This document shows, piece after piece, positions 26,866-35,285 of a stretch of 49,883 nt of DNA. The DNA is from DATJFQ01 sp035495555. Its GTDB lineage: Bacteria; Acidobacteriota; Vicinamibacteria; Vicinamibacterales; 2-12-FULL-66-21. The position numbers and the translations under genes are program-made. The notes under the pieces are model-generated. The model did no database searches. It worked only from the letters and a program-made list of their open reading frames with translations, and was not told where the DNA came from. Numbering within the stretch: the first letter of the stretch is position 1; each line of letters opens with the position of its first letter. The stretch is from the NCBI GenBank assembly GCA_035495555.1, contig DATJFQ010000113.1:1-49883 (forward strand), in the 5' to 3' direction.

Positions 26866-26871
26866 ATTATA
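26866..26871 (-). promoter_or_regulatory. Consensus -10 TATAAT before the zinc-ribbon gene
   Basis: TATAAT on the minus strand ends 8 nt before GTG 26857, predicting a leaderless or near-leaderless transcript. A -35 match is not apparent. No Shine-Dalgarno fits in the intervening CCCCGCGC. Confidence 0.55.
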
Positions 26872-26962
26872 CCTGCGCTTGGACGGCGGACCGTAGCCGA
26901 CGCCTCAGGCTTCCCAGGAACGCCCGCCCGAGGGGCGACGTATAGACGCGAAAGGAGTGTCC

Positions 26963-27763
26963 ATGCACCAGCGCCTCGCCCGTCGCGTACTTCCCGTCAT
27001 CATTCTGCCGCTGCTCGTCGCGGCGGGAGGATGCGACATCGTCTCGGCGGGCTTCGGGTCCGAGGAAACCGCGCAGTGGCAGAAAACCTACACTCTGCCG
27101 GCCAACGGGCGCCTCGAGATTGCGAACCGCAACGGCCGCATCACGGTGGAACCGTCGACCGGGAACACGGTCGAAGTGACGGCCATCAAGAAAGCCAAAG
27201 CCGGCTCCCCGGAAGCGGCGAAGGCGGAACTCCAGCGTATCCAAATCACGGAGGATGTCTCCTCCTCAGGGATTCGAATCGAAACGAAAATCGATCGGCC
27301 GTCCGGCGGGCTCAACTGGTCAGGCTCGAACGGTCAGGTCGAGTACCACGTGAAGGTGCCGGCGGCCGCGGACGTGAAGTTCGCGACCGTGAATGGCGGA
27401 ATCGATCTCCACGGCCTGAACGGCCGCATCCAGGCTCAGACAACGAACGGCGGCGTGCGCGGGCGTGAGATTGGCGGCCCCATCGTCGCGAGTACGACCA
27501 ACGGGGGCGTCGACGTCGACCTGACCAGGGTTGCCGGAGATGTGAAGCTCGAGTGCACCAACGGCGGGATCAAGGTGCAGATGCCCTCGGACAGCAGAGC
27601 CACGATTTCCGCGAGCCTCAGCAACGGCACGATCGGCGTGAGCGGCCTCTCGCTCGAGACCACCGAATCGAGTCGGCGTCGACTGGAGGCACGATTGAAT
27701 GGCGGCGGGCCAAAGGTGGAGCTCGAGGGGACAAACGGAGGGATCTCTCTGCGGGCGCGCTGA
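26963..27763 (+). CDS. DUF4097-type beta-helix lipoprotein
   Basis: 266 residues from ATG 26963, fixed by AAAGGAG 5 nt upstream; the GTG two codons earlier lies inside that site. The N-terminus has an Arg-rich n-region, a hydrophobic stretch and AAGGC, a plausible lipobox, then Cys25 or so. The body has regularly spaced NGGI/NGGV turns (ATVNGGIDL, QTTNGGVRG, STTNGGVDV, ECTNGGIKV, EGTNGGISL), the pattern of the DUF4097 adhesin-like right-handed beta-helix. Anchored in the envelope; function unknown. Confidence 0.88.
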   Translation: MHQRLARRVLPVIILPLLVAAGGCDIVSAGFGSEETAQWQKTYTLPANGRLEIANRNGRITVEPSTGNTVEVTAIKKAKAGSPEAAKAELQRIQITEDVSSSGIRIETKIDRPSGGLNWSGSNGQVEYHVKVPAAADVKFATVNGGIDLHGLNGRIQAQTTNGGVRGREIGGPIVASTTNGGVDVDLTRVAGDVKLECTNGGIKVQMPSDSRATISASLSNGTIGVSGLSLETTESSRRRLEARLNGGGPKVELEGTNGGISLRAR

Positions 27764-27827
27764 AACAACTCCGCAACTACGCAAGGCGGCTTGCGTCGTT
27801 GGAGGTTGTGAAGTTGAGTAGTTGTTG
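27764..27827. repeat. Palindromic repeat of the octamer family at a convergent junction
   Basis: ACGCAAG (27779-27785), GCGG loop, CTTGCGT (27790-27796) form the core, with flanking CAACTCC/CAACTAC units on the left and GTTGTGAAGTTGAGTAGTTG on the right. The region begins right after the DUF4097 gene stop and ends right before the topoisomerase stop. It shares CAACTCCGCAA and AACTACGCAAGGCG with 49854-49882. Confidence 0.87.
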
Positions 27828-28910
27828 TTATCCAGCCTTGGCGAGTCGTCGCTGAAGCAGGCCGAGCACCGCGGCCTCAGCGGCCGTCATCCGGCCGATG
27901 CTCTTCGCCGCACGAGCGGCGCGTTGGGCAACCGTCTTCGCCATCGTCCCATCCAGATAGGCGTCGAAGATCGCCGGGTGGATGTAACACTTGCGGCAGA
28001 CGGCTTTCGTGTTCCCGAGTTTCCTGGCGACTTCTTCGACGGCGCGGACGATGTTCTTCTTCGCACGGGCCGAGGAGTCGACCGTCTCGTATTCGCGCAG
28101 GAGCGTCGCCGCGAGCACCGTTCCGGCCCACGTCCGGAAGTCTTTCGAGGTGAAATCGCGGCCCGTGATGTCCTTCAAATACGCATTCACGTCCGCTGAT
28201 CCGATGTCGACGACGTGTCCCGCGTCGTCGCGGTACTGAAAGAGTTCCTGACCCGGCAGATCGCGGCACTGCTTCACGATGCGGGCGAGGCGCCGGTCGT
28301 CGAGCTCGAGGTCGTGCTCGACCCCGCTCTTGCCGCGAAAGATGAACTTCACCTTCGAGCCGTTGACGCGAACGTGCGCGTCGCGCATCGTCGTGAGGCC
28401 GTACGAATGGTTCTCGCGCGCGTACTCGTCATTGCCGACGCGGATGAACGTCTTTTCGAGGAGCTGAACGACGGTCGCCAGGACCTTCTCGCGCGGGAGG
28501 CCGGAACGGCGCACGTCGGCCTGCGTCCGTCTTCGGATCAGGGGCAGCGCCCGGCCGAACTCGATCATCCGGTTGTATTTCGTCTCGTCGCGCACTTCGC
28601 GCCAGCGCGGGTGATAGCGATACTGCTTGCGGCCGCGGGCGTCGATGCCGGTGACTTGCAGATGACCGCGAGGATCGGGCGCGATCCAGACGTCGCGCCA
28701 TGCGGGCGGAATCACCAGCGTGCGGATGCGCTCGAGGGTTTCGGCGTCGCGCACGGGCCGGCCGTCGGGCTGGAGGTATCGGAACGCCTTGCCGCGCTGG
28801 ACGCGACGGATCCCGGGGCGGCTGTCGGTGCTGTAGTGCAGCCCCGCCATCTTCGCCGACACAACCGGATCGCGATCCTTCATACGACGGAACGTCAACC
28901 GCTTCGCCAT
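27828..28910 (-). CDS. DNA topoisomerase IB (poxvirus type)
   Basis: 360 residues from ATG 28910; a GTG or ATG further upstream is possible. The N-terminal domain runs to about residue 75 (LQPDGRPVRDAETLERIRTLVIPPAWRDVWI is typical). Catalytic residues expected of the family are present: KQYRYHP, the Arg/Lys in VKFIFRGKSGVEH, the Arg/His-type motif TSKDFRTWAGT, and the nucleophilic Tyr309 in CRKCYIHP. It relaxes supercoils through a 3'-phosphotyrosyl link. Bacterial members of this family are often stand-alone accessory genes, as here. Confidence 0.95.
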   Translation of the reverse strand: MAKRLTFRRMKDRDPVVSAKMAGLHYSTDSRPGIRRVQRGKAFRYLQPDGRPVRDAETLERIRTLVIPPAWRDVWIAPDPRGHLQVTGIDARGRKQYRYHPRWREVRDETKYNRMIEFGRALPLIRRRTQADVRRSGLPREKVLATVVQLLEKTFIRVGNDEYARENHSYGLTTMRDAHVRVNGSKVKFIFRGKSGVEHDLELDDRRLARIVKQCRDLPGQELFQYRDDAGHVVDIGSADVNAYLKDITGRDFTSKDFRTWAGTVLAATLLREYETVDSSARAKKNIVRAVEEVARKLGNTKAVCRKCYIHPAIFDAYLDGTMAKTVAQRAARAAKSIGRMTAAEAAVLGLLQRRLAKAG

Positions 28911-28945
28911 CAGCCGACCGGAGGCGCTGCAAGACACGCGCCTCC

Positions 28946-29980
28946 TCAGCGCATGACCGGATTACCATTCTGGTCGAAGGCGCTGCCGAGCACGAGCTGG
29001 ACCACCAGATCGTAGCTGACGACTCCGGCCTGCACCCGATTCGCCTTGAGATACGCGTTGTACCCTTCGCGAGCTGCCATCTGGAGCGTCCGGCTGGTGT
29101 GCGCGTACCGCTCCTGGATCGCAAACAGGTCCGTCCGTGGTCCGATCGCGAGCGCCTGACGCAGGCTGACGTTCGGCGGACGCACGTAGCCGATCATCAT
29201 CAACGCCGCGCTGTACCGTGCGGAGGCATCTCCGTGCTGGCACACGAGCCAGCCGACGAAGTTTGCTTCGGATTCATCCGCGTGTCCCGCCAGATGCGCC
29301 CACTCGTGGGCGATGACGAACGGCTTCTCCACGTCCAGCAGATCCGGGGCGATCATGGTCTCGAGCAGAAACGGGTCCGTCATGCCGGTAATGCCGGTCT
29401 GATGGAAGTACGCGCCAAGCAGCGTCTGCTTCGGTCGCGCGGGCAGGATCGTCCAGGATGCGCCGAGACTTCGCTGCGTAGTGGCGAACGCCGCCGCGAG
29501 CGCGGAGATGGACGTGGGCCGGCGGTGCGCATCGGCATACGAGGTGTTCAGTTGGCCGGCAACGCGCACGCCCAGTTCGCCTGCCGCCGCGCGGGTAATG
29601 CGCGCCGCGTCGAAATCGAGCCGTTCCCGGAGTGGTACTCGGCGGTAATTCAATCCCCACGTCAGGAGGAACACGAGGTAGACGCTCGCGACGGCTGTCA
29701 GTGCTTCGAAGGCCATCCGCCGAACGCTGCGCGCGAGAGGACGGGCGCCCAGGCGCCGATACGCCCAGGCGGCCGCGGATGCAGCCGCGGCAATCCAGAG
29801 CGCATCGAACAGTGCGAACGGAACCAGATTCGAGAACGATGTGAGTCCGTGCTGCAGCCACGGAAAGACGCCGTTCGAATACCACCGCTCGATGGTCCAG
29901 CGAGGCATCGGCGCCACGCCTGCAAGAGCCGCGGCGACCATGATCGCGATGGCGGCTGCGCGGCCGCCGCGCGCGGTCAT
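28946..29980 (-). CDS. DUF3810 integral membrane zinc metallopeptidase-like protein
   Basis: 344 residues from ATG 29980, with AAGGG 9 nt upstream; GTG 29989 overlapping the NDH-2 stop is an alternative. Three hydrophobic segments lie at about 8-25, 55-75 and 92-110. The remaining part has the zinc-peptidase motif HEWAH (225-229) followed by AGHADESEANF, in which Glu237 or Glu239 could be the third ligand. This is the DUF3810 pattern. The site would face the periplasm. Function unknown; a proteolytic role is inference from HExxH. Confidence 0.82.
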   Translation of the reverse strand: MTARGGRAAAIAIMVAAALAGVAPMPRWTIERWYSNGVFPWLQHGLTSFSNLVPFALFDALWIAAAASAAAWAYRRLGARPLARSVRRMAFEALTAVASVYLVFLLTWGLNYRRVPLRERLDFDAARITRAAAGELGVRVAGQLNTSYADAHRRPTSISALAAAFATTQRSLGASWTILPARPKQTLLGAYFHQTGITGMTDPFLLETMIAPDLLDVEKPFVIAHEWAHLAGHADESEANFVGWLVCQHGDASARYSAALMMIGYVRPPNVSLRQALAIGPRTDLFAIQERYAHTSRTLQMAAREGYNAYLKANRVQAGVVSYDLVVQLVLGSAFDQNGNPVMR

Positions 29981-29985
29981 CACGG

Positions 29986-31239
29986 TCACCCTTGGGTGTG
30001 AGGACTGCCAGTAATCAACCGCACCGACCGTTGGTAGCTGACGTACGCCCACGCCCACTGCACCATCACCAGAATACGGTTCCGGAATCCGATCAGTTTG
30101 ACGAGGTGGATGAAGACCCACGCGAGCCATCCGATCCAGCCCTTGAGCCGCAGCCAGTGGAAATCTGCCACAGCTTTGGCCCGGCCGATCGTCGCGAGGT
30201 TCCCGTAATCGCGATAGTGAAAGGGACGGAGCGGCTGATGCTCGACGGCGCGCATGATGTTGTGCGCGGCGTGCACGCCCATCTGGATCGCGGCCTGCGC
30301 CACGCCGGGAAGCGCATGCCCGTGCTCGTCTTTCAGCGACGCGAGATCGCCGATGACGAACACGTTGGTGCAGCCAGGCACCGTAAGGTCTGGGTTGACG
30401 AGCACCCGGCCCGCGCGGTCGGTCGGCGCGCCAAGCGCGGCGCCGAGCGGCGAGGCCGCCACGCCGGCGGCCCACAGGATCGTCGCCGCCGCAATCCGTT
30501 GGTCGCCGACGTATACCGCTTGCGGTTCGACGCGGGTCACGATCGAGCCCGTACGCACCTGGACGCCGAGATGTTCGAGGTCACGGCGAGCGGTTTCACG
30601 CAGCGATTCTGGAAACGTCGACAGCACCGAGGGACCGCCTTCGAGCAGGATGATCCTGGCAGCCGCGGGATCGAAATGGCGGAAATCGCGAGCGAGCGAT
30701 TGACGCGAGATTTCGGCGAGCGCCCCCGCCAGCTCGACGCCGGTCGGGCCGCCGCCGACAATCACGAACGTCAGCAGCGTGTTGCGCCTGGCCGGATCCG
30801 ATTCGCGTTCGGCGCGTTCGAACGCGAGCAGGACGCGCCGGCGAATCTCGAGCGCATCTTCGAGCGTCTTCAGGCCCGGCGCATAGGATTCCCAGTCTTC
30901 ATGTCCGAAATAGGCGTGCGTCGCACCCGCCGCGACGATTGCGTAGTCGTACGGAAACTCCGTTCCGTCGGAGAGGACGGCGACGTTTCGTGCGGTGTCG
31001 AATCGGTCGACGTTGCCGAGCAGCACCTCGACGTTGCGCTGCCGCCGCAGCACCCATCGGATCGGCGAGGCGATATCGCCGGGCGACAGCGCCGCCGTCG
31101 CGACCTGGTACAAGAGCGGCTGAAACAGATGGTGGTTGCGACGGTCGATGAGCGTGACGTCGGCGGACCGGTCGCGGAACGCCTGCGCTGCGTAAAGCCC
31201 GCCAAATCCGCCGCCGACGATGAGCACGCGAGGGGCCAC
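29986..31239 (-). CDS. ndh: Type II NADH dehydrogenase (NDH-2)
   Basis: 417 residues from GTG 31239; the upstream open frame is not protein-like. FAD-binding motif VLIVGGGFGGLYAAQAF at the N-terminus, RRNHHLFQPLLYQVATAALSPGDIASPIR typical of NDH-2, NADH-binding VIVGGGPTGVELAGALAE near 165, and second FAD motif VFVIGDLASL near 298. The C-terminal amphipathic region (WIGWLAWVFIHLVKLIGFRNR) anchors it to the inner face of the membrane. It oxidises NADH and reduces quinone without pumping protons. GATAAT lies 6 nt before the GTG. Confidence 0.94.
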   Translation of the reverse strand: MAPRVLIVGGGFGGLYAAQAFRDRSADVTLIDRRNHHLFQPLLYQVATAALSPGDIASPIRWVLRRQRNVEVLLGNVDRFDTARNVAVLSDGTEFPYDYAIVAAGATHAYFGHEDWESYAPGLKTLEDALEIRRRVLLAFERAERESDPARRNTLLTFVIVGGGPTGVELAGALAEISRQSLARDFRHFDPAAARIILLEGGPSVLSTFPESLRETARRDLEHLGVQVRTGSIVTRVEPQAVYVGDQRIAAATILWAAGVAASPLGAALGAPTDRAGRVLVNPDLTVPGCTNVFVIGDLASLKDEHGHALPGVAQAAIQMGVHAAHNIMRAVEHQPLRPFHYRDYGNLATIGRAKAVADFHWLRLKGWIGWLAWVFIHLVKLIGFRNRILVMVQWAWAYVSYQRSVRLITGSPHTQG

Positions 31240-31245
31240 GTCCTC

Positions 31246-31251
31246 ATTATC
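31246..31251 (-). promoter_or_regulatory. -10-like GATAAT before ndh
   Basis: GATAAT on the minus strand, five of six matches to TATAAT, ends 6 nt before GTG 31239. A GAGG between them could act as a weak Shine-Dalgarno for a different start, so this call is tentative. Confidence 0.35.
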
Positions 31252-31294
31252 AACGCGCAGGAGCGCAGCGGCGCGGGGAGACCAGCCGACGCGG

Positions 31295-31570
31295 TCAGGC
31301 CGCCGGCGGCGCGGGGCGATCCCGGATGAAGTCGCGGCCGCGGACGATTTCCGCCGCGTTCTTTGCCGCCCCGACAAATGGAAGGGCATTCAGCCCCGTG
31401 TCGAGCAGGCCCCCGAAGAAGCCTTTCCGCCGCATCGTCGCGCCGATCGTCGCAAGCGCGACGACAGCGCCGATCACGGGCAGTTCGCGTGACAGCCTCC
31501 GGGAGGCCCGTGCCCCACCCCACCGCATCAGACGATTCGTCAACGCCATGCCCGCCGTGGTGCAAAGCAT
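31295..31570 (-). CDS. Small membrane protein of unknown function
   Basis: 91 residues from ATG 31570, selected because AAAGGGAAC stands just before it. The N-terminus has MLCTTAGMALTNRLMRWGG, then an Arg-rich turn, a hydrophobic helix LPVIGAVVALATIGATM (about 29-45), an RRKG turn and a second weakly hydrophobic segment with GLLDTGLNALPFVGAAKNA. The tail is Arg/Pro/Ala-rich. No family recognised. It lies between the YidD-like gene and ndh on the same strand. Confidence 0.6.
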   Translation of the reverse strand: MLCTTAGMALTNRLMRWGGARASRRLSRELPVIGAVVALATIGATMRRKGFFGGLLDTGLNALPFVGAAKNAAEIVRGRDFIRDRPAPPAA

Positions 31571-31626
31571 GTTCCCTTTCGACTGCCGCCTTGCGCGCGC
31601 TCGGCACAGTCTCCTCGACGCCCGCG

Positions 31627-31932
31627 CTACGGAAGATCGATCGTCCCCATTGGTGTCAGCGGTGTGCACCGGAGCAGGCGTCGGCCTGCCTTGAGACTCC
31701 CGTCGAGGACACCGTACTTCTTGATGGCTTCTTCAGCGTAGCGGCTGCAGGTGGGCTGGAAACGGCAGCGGATCCCGAGGCGCGCCGCCATCGGGGAGGC
31801 GACGGTACGATAGGCGTGAATCGCGTCGACGGCGAGCGTGACGCGCGTCTGGGCGGCAAGCGCGAGCGGGCTCAGGACCAGCGCCATGGCCGCCATCCCT
31901 ATCCCCATCTTGAGCTTGGTCTTGCGTAGCAC
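31627..31932 (-). CDS. yidD: YidD-like membrane insertion efficiency factor with N-terminal signal
   Basis: 101 residues from GTG 31932; ATG 31908 is an alternative. The core RLGIRCRFQPTCSRYAEEAIKKYGVLDGSLKAGRRLLRCTPLTPMG carries the invariant YidD cysteines and PTCSxYA motif, and the C-terminus has IDLP in place of the usual DPVP. Most YidD proteins start with a short amphipathic helix; this one starts LRKTKLKMGIGMAAMALVLSPLALAAQ, which looks like a cleavable signal peptide or anchor. It is not next to rpmH, rnpA or yidC as is usual. A strong terminator lies just upstream, so it needs its own promoter. Confidence 0.85.
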   Translation of the reverse strand: MLRKTKLKMGIGMAAMALVLSPLALAAQTRVTLAVDAIHAYRTVASPMAARLGIRCRFQPTCSRYAEEAIKKYGVLDGSLKAGRRLLRCTPLTPMGTIDLP

Positions 31933-31935
31933 GTG

Positions 31936-31975
31936 ACAAACAGCACGGGGCAACCGGAAAGCCGGCTGCCCCGTG
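31936..31975 (-). terminator. Rho-independent terminator after the DUF4870 gene
   Basis: CACGGGGCA (31944-31952) pairs with TGCCCCGTG (31967-31975); an inner CCGG/CCGG stem closes an AAAG loop. On the minus strand the stem is followed by CTGTTTGT. It is 19 nt past the DUF4870 stop. Confidence 0.8.
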
Positions 31976-31994
31976 ACTAACTCGTTCGGATCGA

Positions 31995-32354
31995 TCAGAA
32001 CCGGCTGGCGTACTCGCTCAGTCCAGGGATGATGAGCCGCTTGCCGTTGACGCCCTTCACGATCGCAACGATATGGACCACGAGAATCAGGACCCACAGG
32101 ATCGGATAGAACAGCCCCACCAGGCAACCCAGGCCGGCGGTAATGGCTCCGAGGAACGTCGAGAGAAGCCCCAGCGCGATCCACAAAACGATTTCCGCCA
32201 CCATCAGCACGATGCCATGTTTCGCATGCCATTGGACTTCGGCATCGTTCTTCTCTACCAGCAGCGGGACGAGGGCCAGCAGCCAGAGATACGCCAGCAC
32301 GATCATTACGTTCCGGTTGCTCGAGGGCGCTCCCGGAGTCGACGCGTCAACCAT
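31995..32354 (-). CDS. DUF4870 small membrane protein
   Basis: 119 residues from ATG 32354 with GGAGAC 3 nt upstream. Three hydrophobic helices (about 16-33, 45-68 and 75-98) separated by short loops, with KNDAEVQWHAKHG between the first and second; this charged motif is diagnostic of DUF4870 (Tic20-like) proteins. Inner-membrane; function unknown. The gene ends at a good terminator and stands 66 bp after the CHAT gene's stop, where no gene is present. Confidence 0.87.
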   Translation of the reverse strand: MVDASTPGAPSSNRNVMIVLAYLWLLALVPLLVEKNDAEVQWHAKHGIVLMVAEIVLWIALGLLSTFLGAITAGLGCLVGLFYPILWVLILVVHIVAIVKGVNGKRLIIPGLSEYASRF

Positions 32355-32420
32355 GGTGTCTCCTGATCGAAGGAAGGGGTGCGCGCGCAGTGTAGCCTAA
32401 ACTCGGCTTTACGAAAAGCA

Positions 32421-35285
32421 CTAACGGAATCGGCCAATGACACGCAGGGCAGCCCATGCCGAGGGCGGGCTGACGGCTGAGTGGTGCACGCTCACCACGG
32501 CCGCTCGATATGCCAGCTCGAGGGGGATCCCGGCCGCACGCGACTCATGGATGGCGCGCAGGACGGACGCGGGGTCGAACACCGACTCGGGGGTTCGCGC
32601 GACGAAGACCGCGCTCGTGCCGGCGCCCGCGCTGGCCCAGTCGAGCGCCATCATCGCCGCGTCGAGCCCGCCGCGACCTGCGCCACCCGCATCGGGCAGC
32701 ACCATCACCGCGCCTCGTCCCCGCCCGTTGAACCACTCCCGCAGTTCCCACCGGCCATCGTCTGTCCGCTCGGCCGCCGCGGGTGACAACAGCACGCAGG
32801 AAAAGAACGGCGCCGCCCCACTCAACTGCAGCCGCGCCCCGAGTTCCAGCATCGACGCGCGCTCGAGCGACGCGAGCGCGGCCGCCTGTGTCGCGTCAGC
32901 GCGGGTGACGACATGCGCCTCTTCACCGTACGCGCGTGCCTGCTCCTGCACATCGCGCTCGACAAGATCCGGTTTTTCAGGGGACCAGTCCGGCACGGCT
33001 GCCGCGAGCTGCGCTTCGGTGTCGGTCGCAAGGACCGGCGCGCCGATGAACGACACCTCACCGTCCTCGCGCAGCCGCCTGCGAAGGCTGAGCGTGTAGA
33101 GCGACGACGCGTATGAGATATCGACCATCGACGCGAGATCGGACGACGCGAGCGGCAGCGCCTCGAACGGAACACTCCACAGCACATCATCCGGGACAAT
33201 GACCAGGCGCGTCCTGCCCGTCAGATGCGGTGTGACGAGCGGCATCAGCACGTCGGCAACCGGCTTCACGCGCTCTGCCCATACACGCGCGTCGGCGACA
33301 GATGCGCGTTCGATCGCCGTGGCGATCGACACCGCGACATCGTGCCGGTGCCATGGGACCACGGATGCGGTGATGCGCGAGTCGAGCAAGCCATCGTCCG
33401 TTGTTCGCCGCTCGCGAGTGGCGGTGAGCACGAGCAGTTCGTCGTCTTGCGCGATGAACTCCACAGCCGTCGTTTCGGTATCGAGAGCCGACGTCAGCTG
33501 GTCGATGGACCTCACAGGGCGAAGGCCTCGCCAGAGGGCGAGATCCGGCTGCTTCTCGTACAGCGCCTGCTGGGCGCGGTCTCGCGCCGCCAGGGCGGAC
33601 GAGAGTTGTTCTTCGATCCGCGTCAGCCGATCGCGATCGGGTCTTGGCGATGCCCGCTCCGCGCGGCGCTCCGCCGTCAGGGATACGATCGCGCGCAGCC
33701 CCGCACGCTCGCTCTCGATTTCGCCGCTCGTCATCCCGCGCGTAACGTCGCGTTCAAAGGGCGCCAGCATCACGCGCACGAGATGGCTCCGCCGCTGCTC
33801 GGCCGCGAGCAGGGCGGCGTCAGGATCGCCCTGCTGCGCCAGCGTGAACGCAAGGCCGGACCACGCACTCCCGCTGTCCTCGAGCATCGTCCGCGCGTCA
33901 GCGCTCGTGGCGGCACGCGCCGTGAGGGTACCGATCAGCGCTATCGCCGCATTGAACGTGTCGCCTGCTTCATCGAGACGGCCGAGCCGGCGGAGGGCGT
34001 CGCCTGACCGCACATCGGCACGCCACGCGAGATCGTCGTTGTGAATGGCGGCTCCGATGGCCGCCACGCGCGTGGCGTCGTCGAGGGCGGAGGTGTAATC
34101 GCCGGATGCGTAGTGCGCAAGCGACAACCCGAGCCACGCGCGTCCGGCGTCCTCATCGCGATGGTTCGCGTCGAAGATTCCGATGGCGACCTTATACGCG
34201 TCGATCGCATCGGGGAAGCGTGCGCGTCCCGCCTCGCTGAAGCCGATGCCGACCCACGCGTGGCCGATTCCCACCGGATTCTTCGCCTGCTGAAACCGAT
34301 CGCGGCTTTGCGTGTACGCGGCGACGGCAGCCTCGAACCGCTCCGCCACGAGCTCCGTCAACCCGATATCGGCCAGGAGCCGGCCCGCGCTTTCGACATC
34401 GCGGAGCGCATCGAACATCTGCCGGGCGTCAGCAAAAGTCGAGCGCGCCTCCGCGATGTTCCCGAGCTTGAAATGCAGCTCCCCGACCTGCTCCTGATCG
34501 TTGGCGATCTCGGATTGCGCGGCGCGCCGGCGCGCATCGGCCAATGCGTGTGTCTGCGCGACGAGCGCTGACGCGAGGTCTCCCTGCGCGGTATAGACGC
34601 GTGCAGCACCACGCCACGCCATCGCCAGAGTCTCGTTGTCAGACGCGTCACCCAGTAACGTGATCGCGCGCCGATACGACGTGGCGGCGAGATCGTAATC
34701 GCCCTGCAGGTACTGGACGTTCCCCACGCTGACGAGCCCTCGCGCGATGGGCGCCGGCTCCGCGTGCCGCTCGGCGATGTCGAGCGCGGCGCGATAGCCA
34801 TCGAGCGCAGCGGCGTAGTCGCCGCGGCTGTACGCCACCATCGCGGCACCGTCGAGCGCCGACGCTTCGTAGTCCGTTTCGCCCGCACTGCGAGCGAGCG
34901 CCACTGCTTCAGCGTAGGCGCCGGCAGCCTCCTGGTAACGGTGAAGGAAGAAATTCGCGTTCCCGAGGTTCTGGAGCGCCTCGAGCTGTACGCTGGGTGT
35001 GTTGGTCAAGCGGCCGATTGCGCGCAGCAGCGCAAAGGGCGCGAGGGCGTCCGCGTAGCGTTGCGCGGCCGCGGCGCGGCTCGCTCGCATGAGCACCGTC
35101 ATCCGCAACGGACCGAGCACGAACGCCGGTTCTTCCGACGCCAGCATCTCGGGCCATCGCTCGGGCGGCGCCGCCAGCAGACCGTCTGTCACCTGTTCGG
35201 CGCGCGCCATCCGAGCCTGATTTGGCGTCTGTGCCGAAGGCGGGCCCTGGACGGCCAGCGCGAGTATCACGAGCAGCGCGATCAT
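32421..35285 (-). CDS. TPR protein with degenerate CHAT domain
   Basis: 954 residues from ATG 35285, which overlaps the TonB stop as ATGA. A signal peptide (MIALLVILALAVQGPPSAQ) directs export. TPR units (YQEAAGAYAEAVALAR, GDYAAALDGYRAALDIAE, GDYDLAATSYRRAITL and others) cover about 75-480. A helical linker (500-610) follows, then a CHAT-like peptidase fold from about 620, with LVIVPDDVLWSVPFEALPL. In active CHAT peptidases a catalytic His lies in an 'HxxxH' strand and a Cys in 'SACxT'. Here the equivalent positions read LELGARL (813-819) and VLPDAGG (862-868), so both residues are absent. It is therefore probably an inactive scaffold. It is paired with a TonB-like protein. Confidence 0.87.
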   Translation of the reverse strand: MIALLVILALAVQGPPSAQTPNQARMARAEQVTDGLLAAPPERWPEMLASEEPAFVLGPLRMTVLMRASRAAAAQRYADALAPFALLRAIGRLTNTPSVQLEALQNLGNANFFLHRYQEAAGAYAEAVALARSAGETDYEASALDGAAMVAYSRGDYAAALDGYRAALDIAERHAEPAPIARGLVSVGNVQYLQGDYDLAATSYRRAITLLGDASDNETLAMAWRGAARVYTAQGDLASALVAQTHALADARRRAAQSEIANDQEQVGELHFKLGNIAEARSTFADARQMFDALRDVESAGRLLADIGLTELVAERFEAAVAAYTQSRDRFQQAKNPVGIGHAWVGIGFSEAGRARFPDAIDAYKVAIGIFDANHRDEDAGRAWLGLSLAHYASGDYTSALDDATRVAAIGAAIHNDDLAWRADVRSGDALRRLGRLDEAGDTFNAAIALIGTLTARAATSADARTMLEDSGSAWSGLAFTLAQQGDPDAALLAAEQRRSHLVRVMLAPFERDVTRGMTSGEIESERAGLRAIVSLTAERRAERASPRPDRDRLTRIEEQLSSALAARDRAQQALYEKQPDLALWRGLRPVRSIDQLTSALDTETTAVEFIAQDDELLVLTATRERRTTDDGLLDSRITASVVPWHRHDVAVSIATAIERASVADARVWAERVKPVADVLMPLVTPHLTGRTRLVIVPDDVLWSVPFEALPLASSDLASMVDISYASSLYTLSLRRRLREDGEVSFIGAPVLATDTEAQLAAAVPDWSPEKPDLVERDVQEQARAYGEEAHVVTRADATQAAALASLERASMLELGARLQLSGAAPFFSCVLLSPAAAERTDDGRWELREWFNGRGRGAVMVLPDAGGAGRGGLDAAMMALDWASAGAGTSAVFVARTPESVFDPASVLRAIHESRAAGIPLELAYRAAVVSVHHSAVSPPSAWAALRVIGRFR

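Noticed and set aside
27828..28910. Tyrosine recombinase of a mobile element
   Set aside because: Motifs (CRKCYIHP, TSKDFRTWAGT, N-terminal domain) are those of topoisomerase IB; no attachment sites or mobility genes seen.
32421..35285. CHAT protease as part of a caspase-like defence system
   Set aside because: It has a signal peptide, lacks the catalytic pair, and is next to TonB rather than any CRISPR or gasdermin gene.
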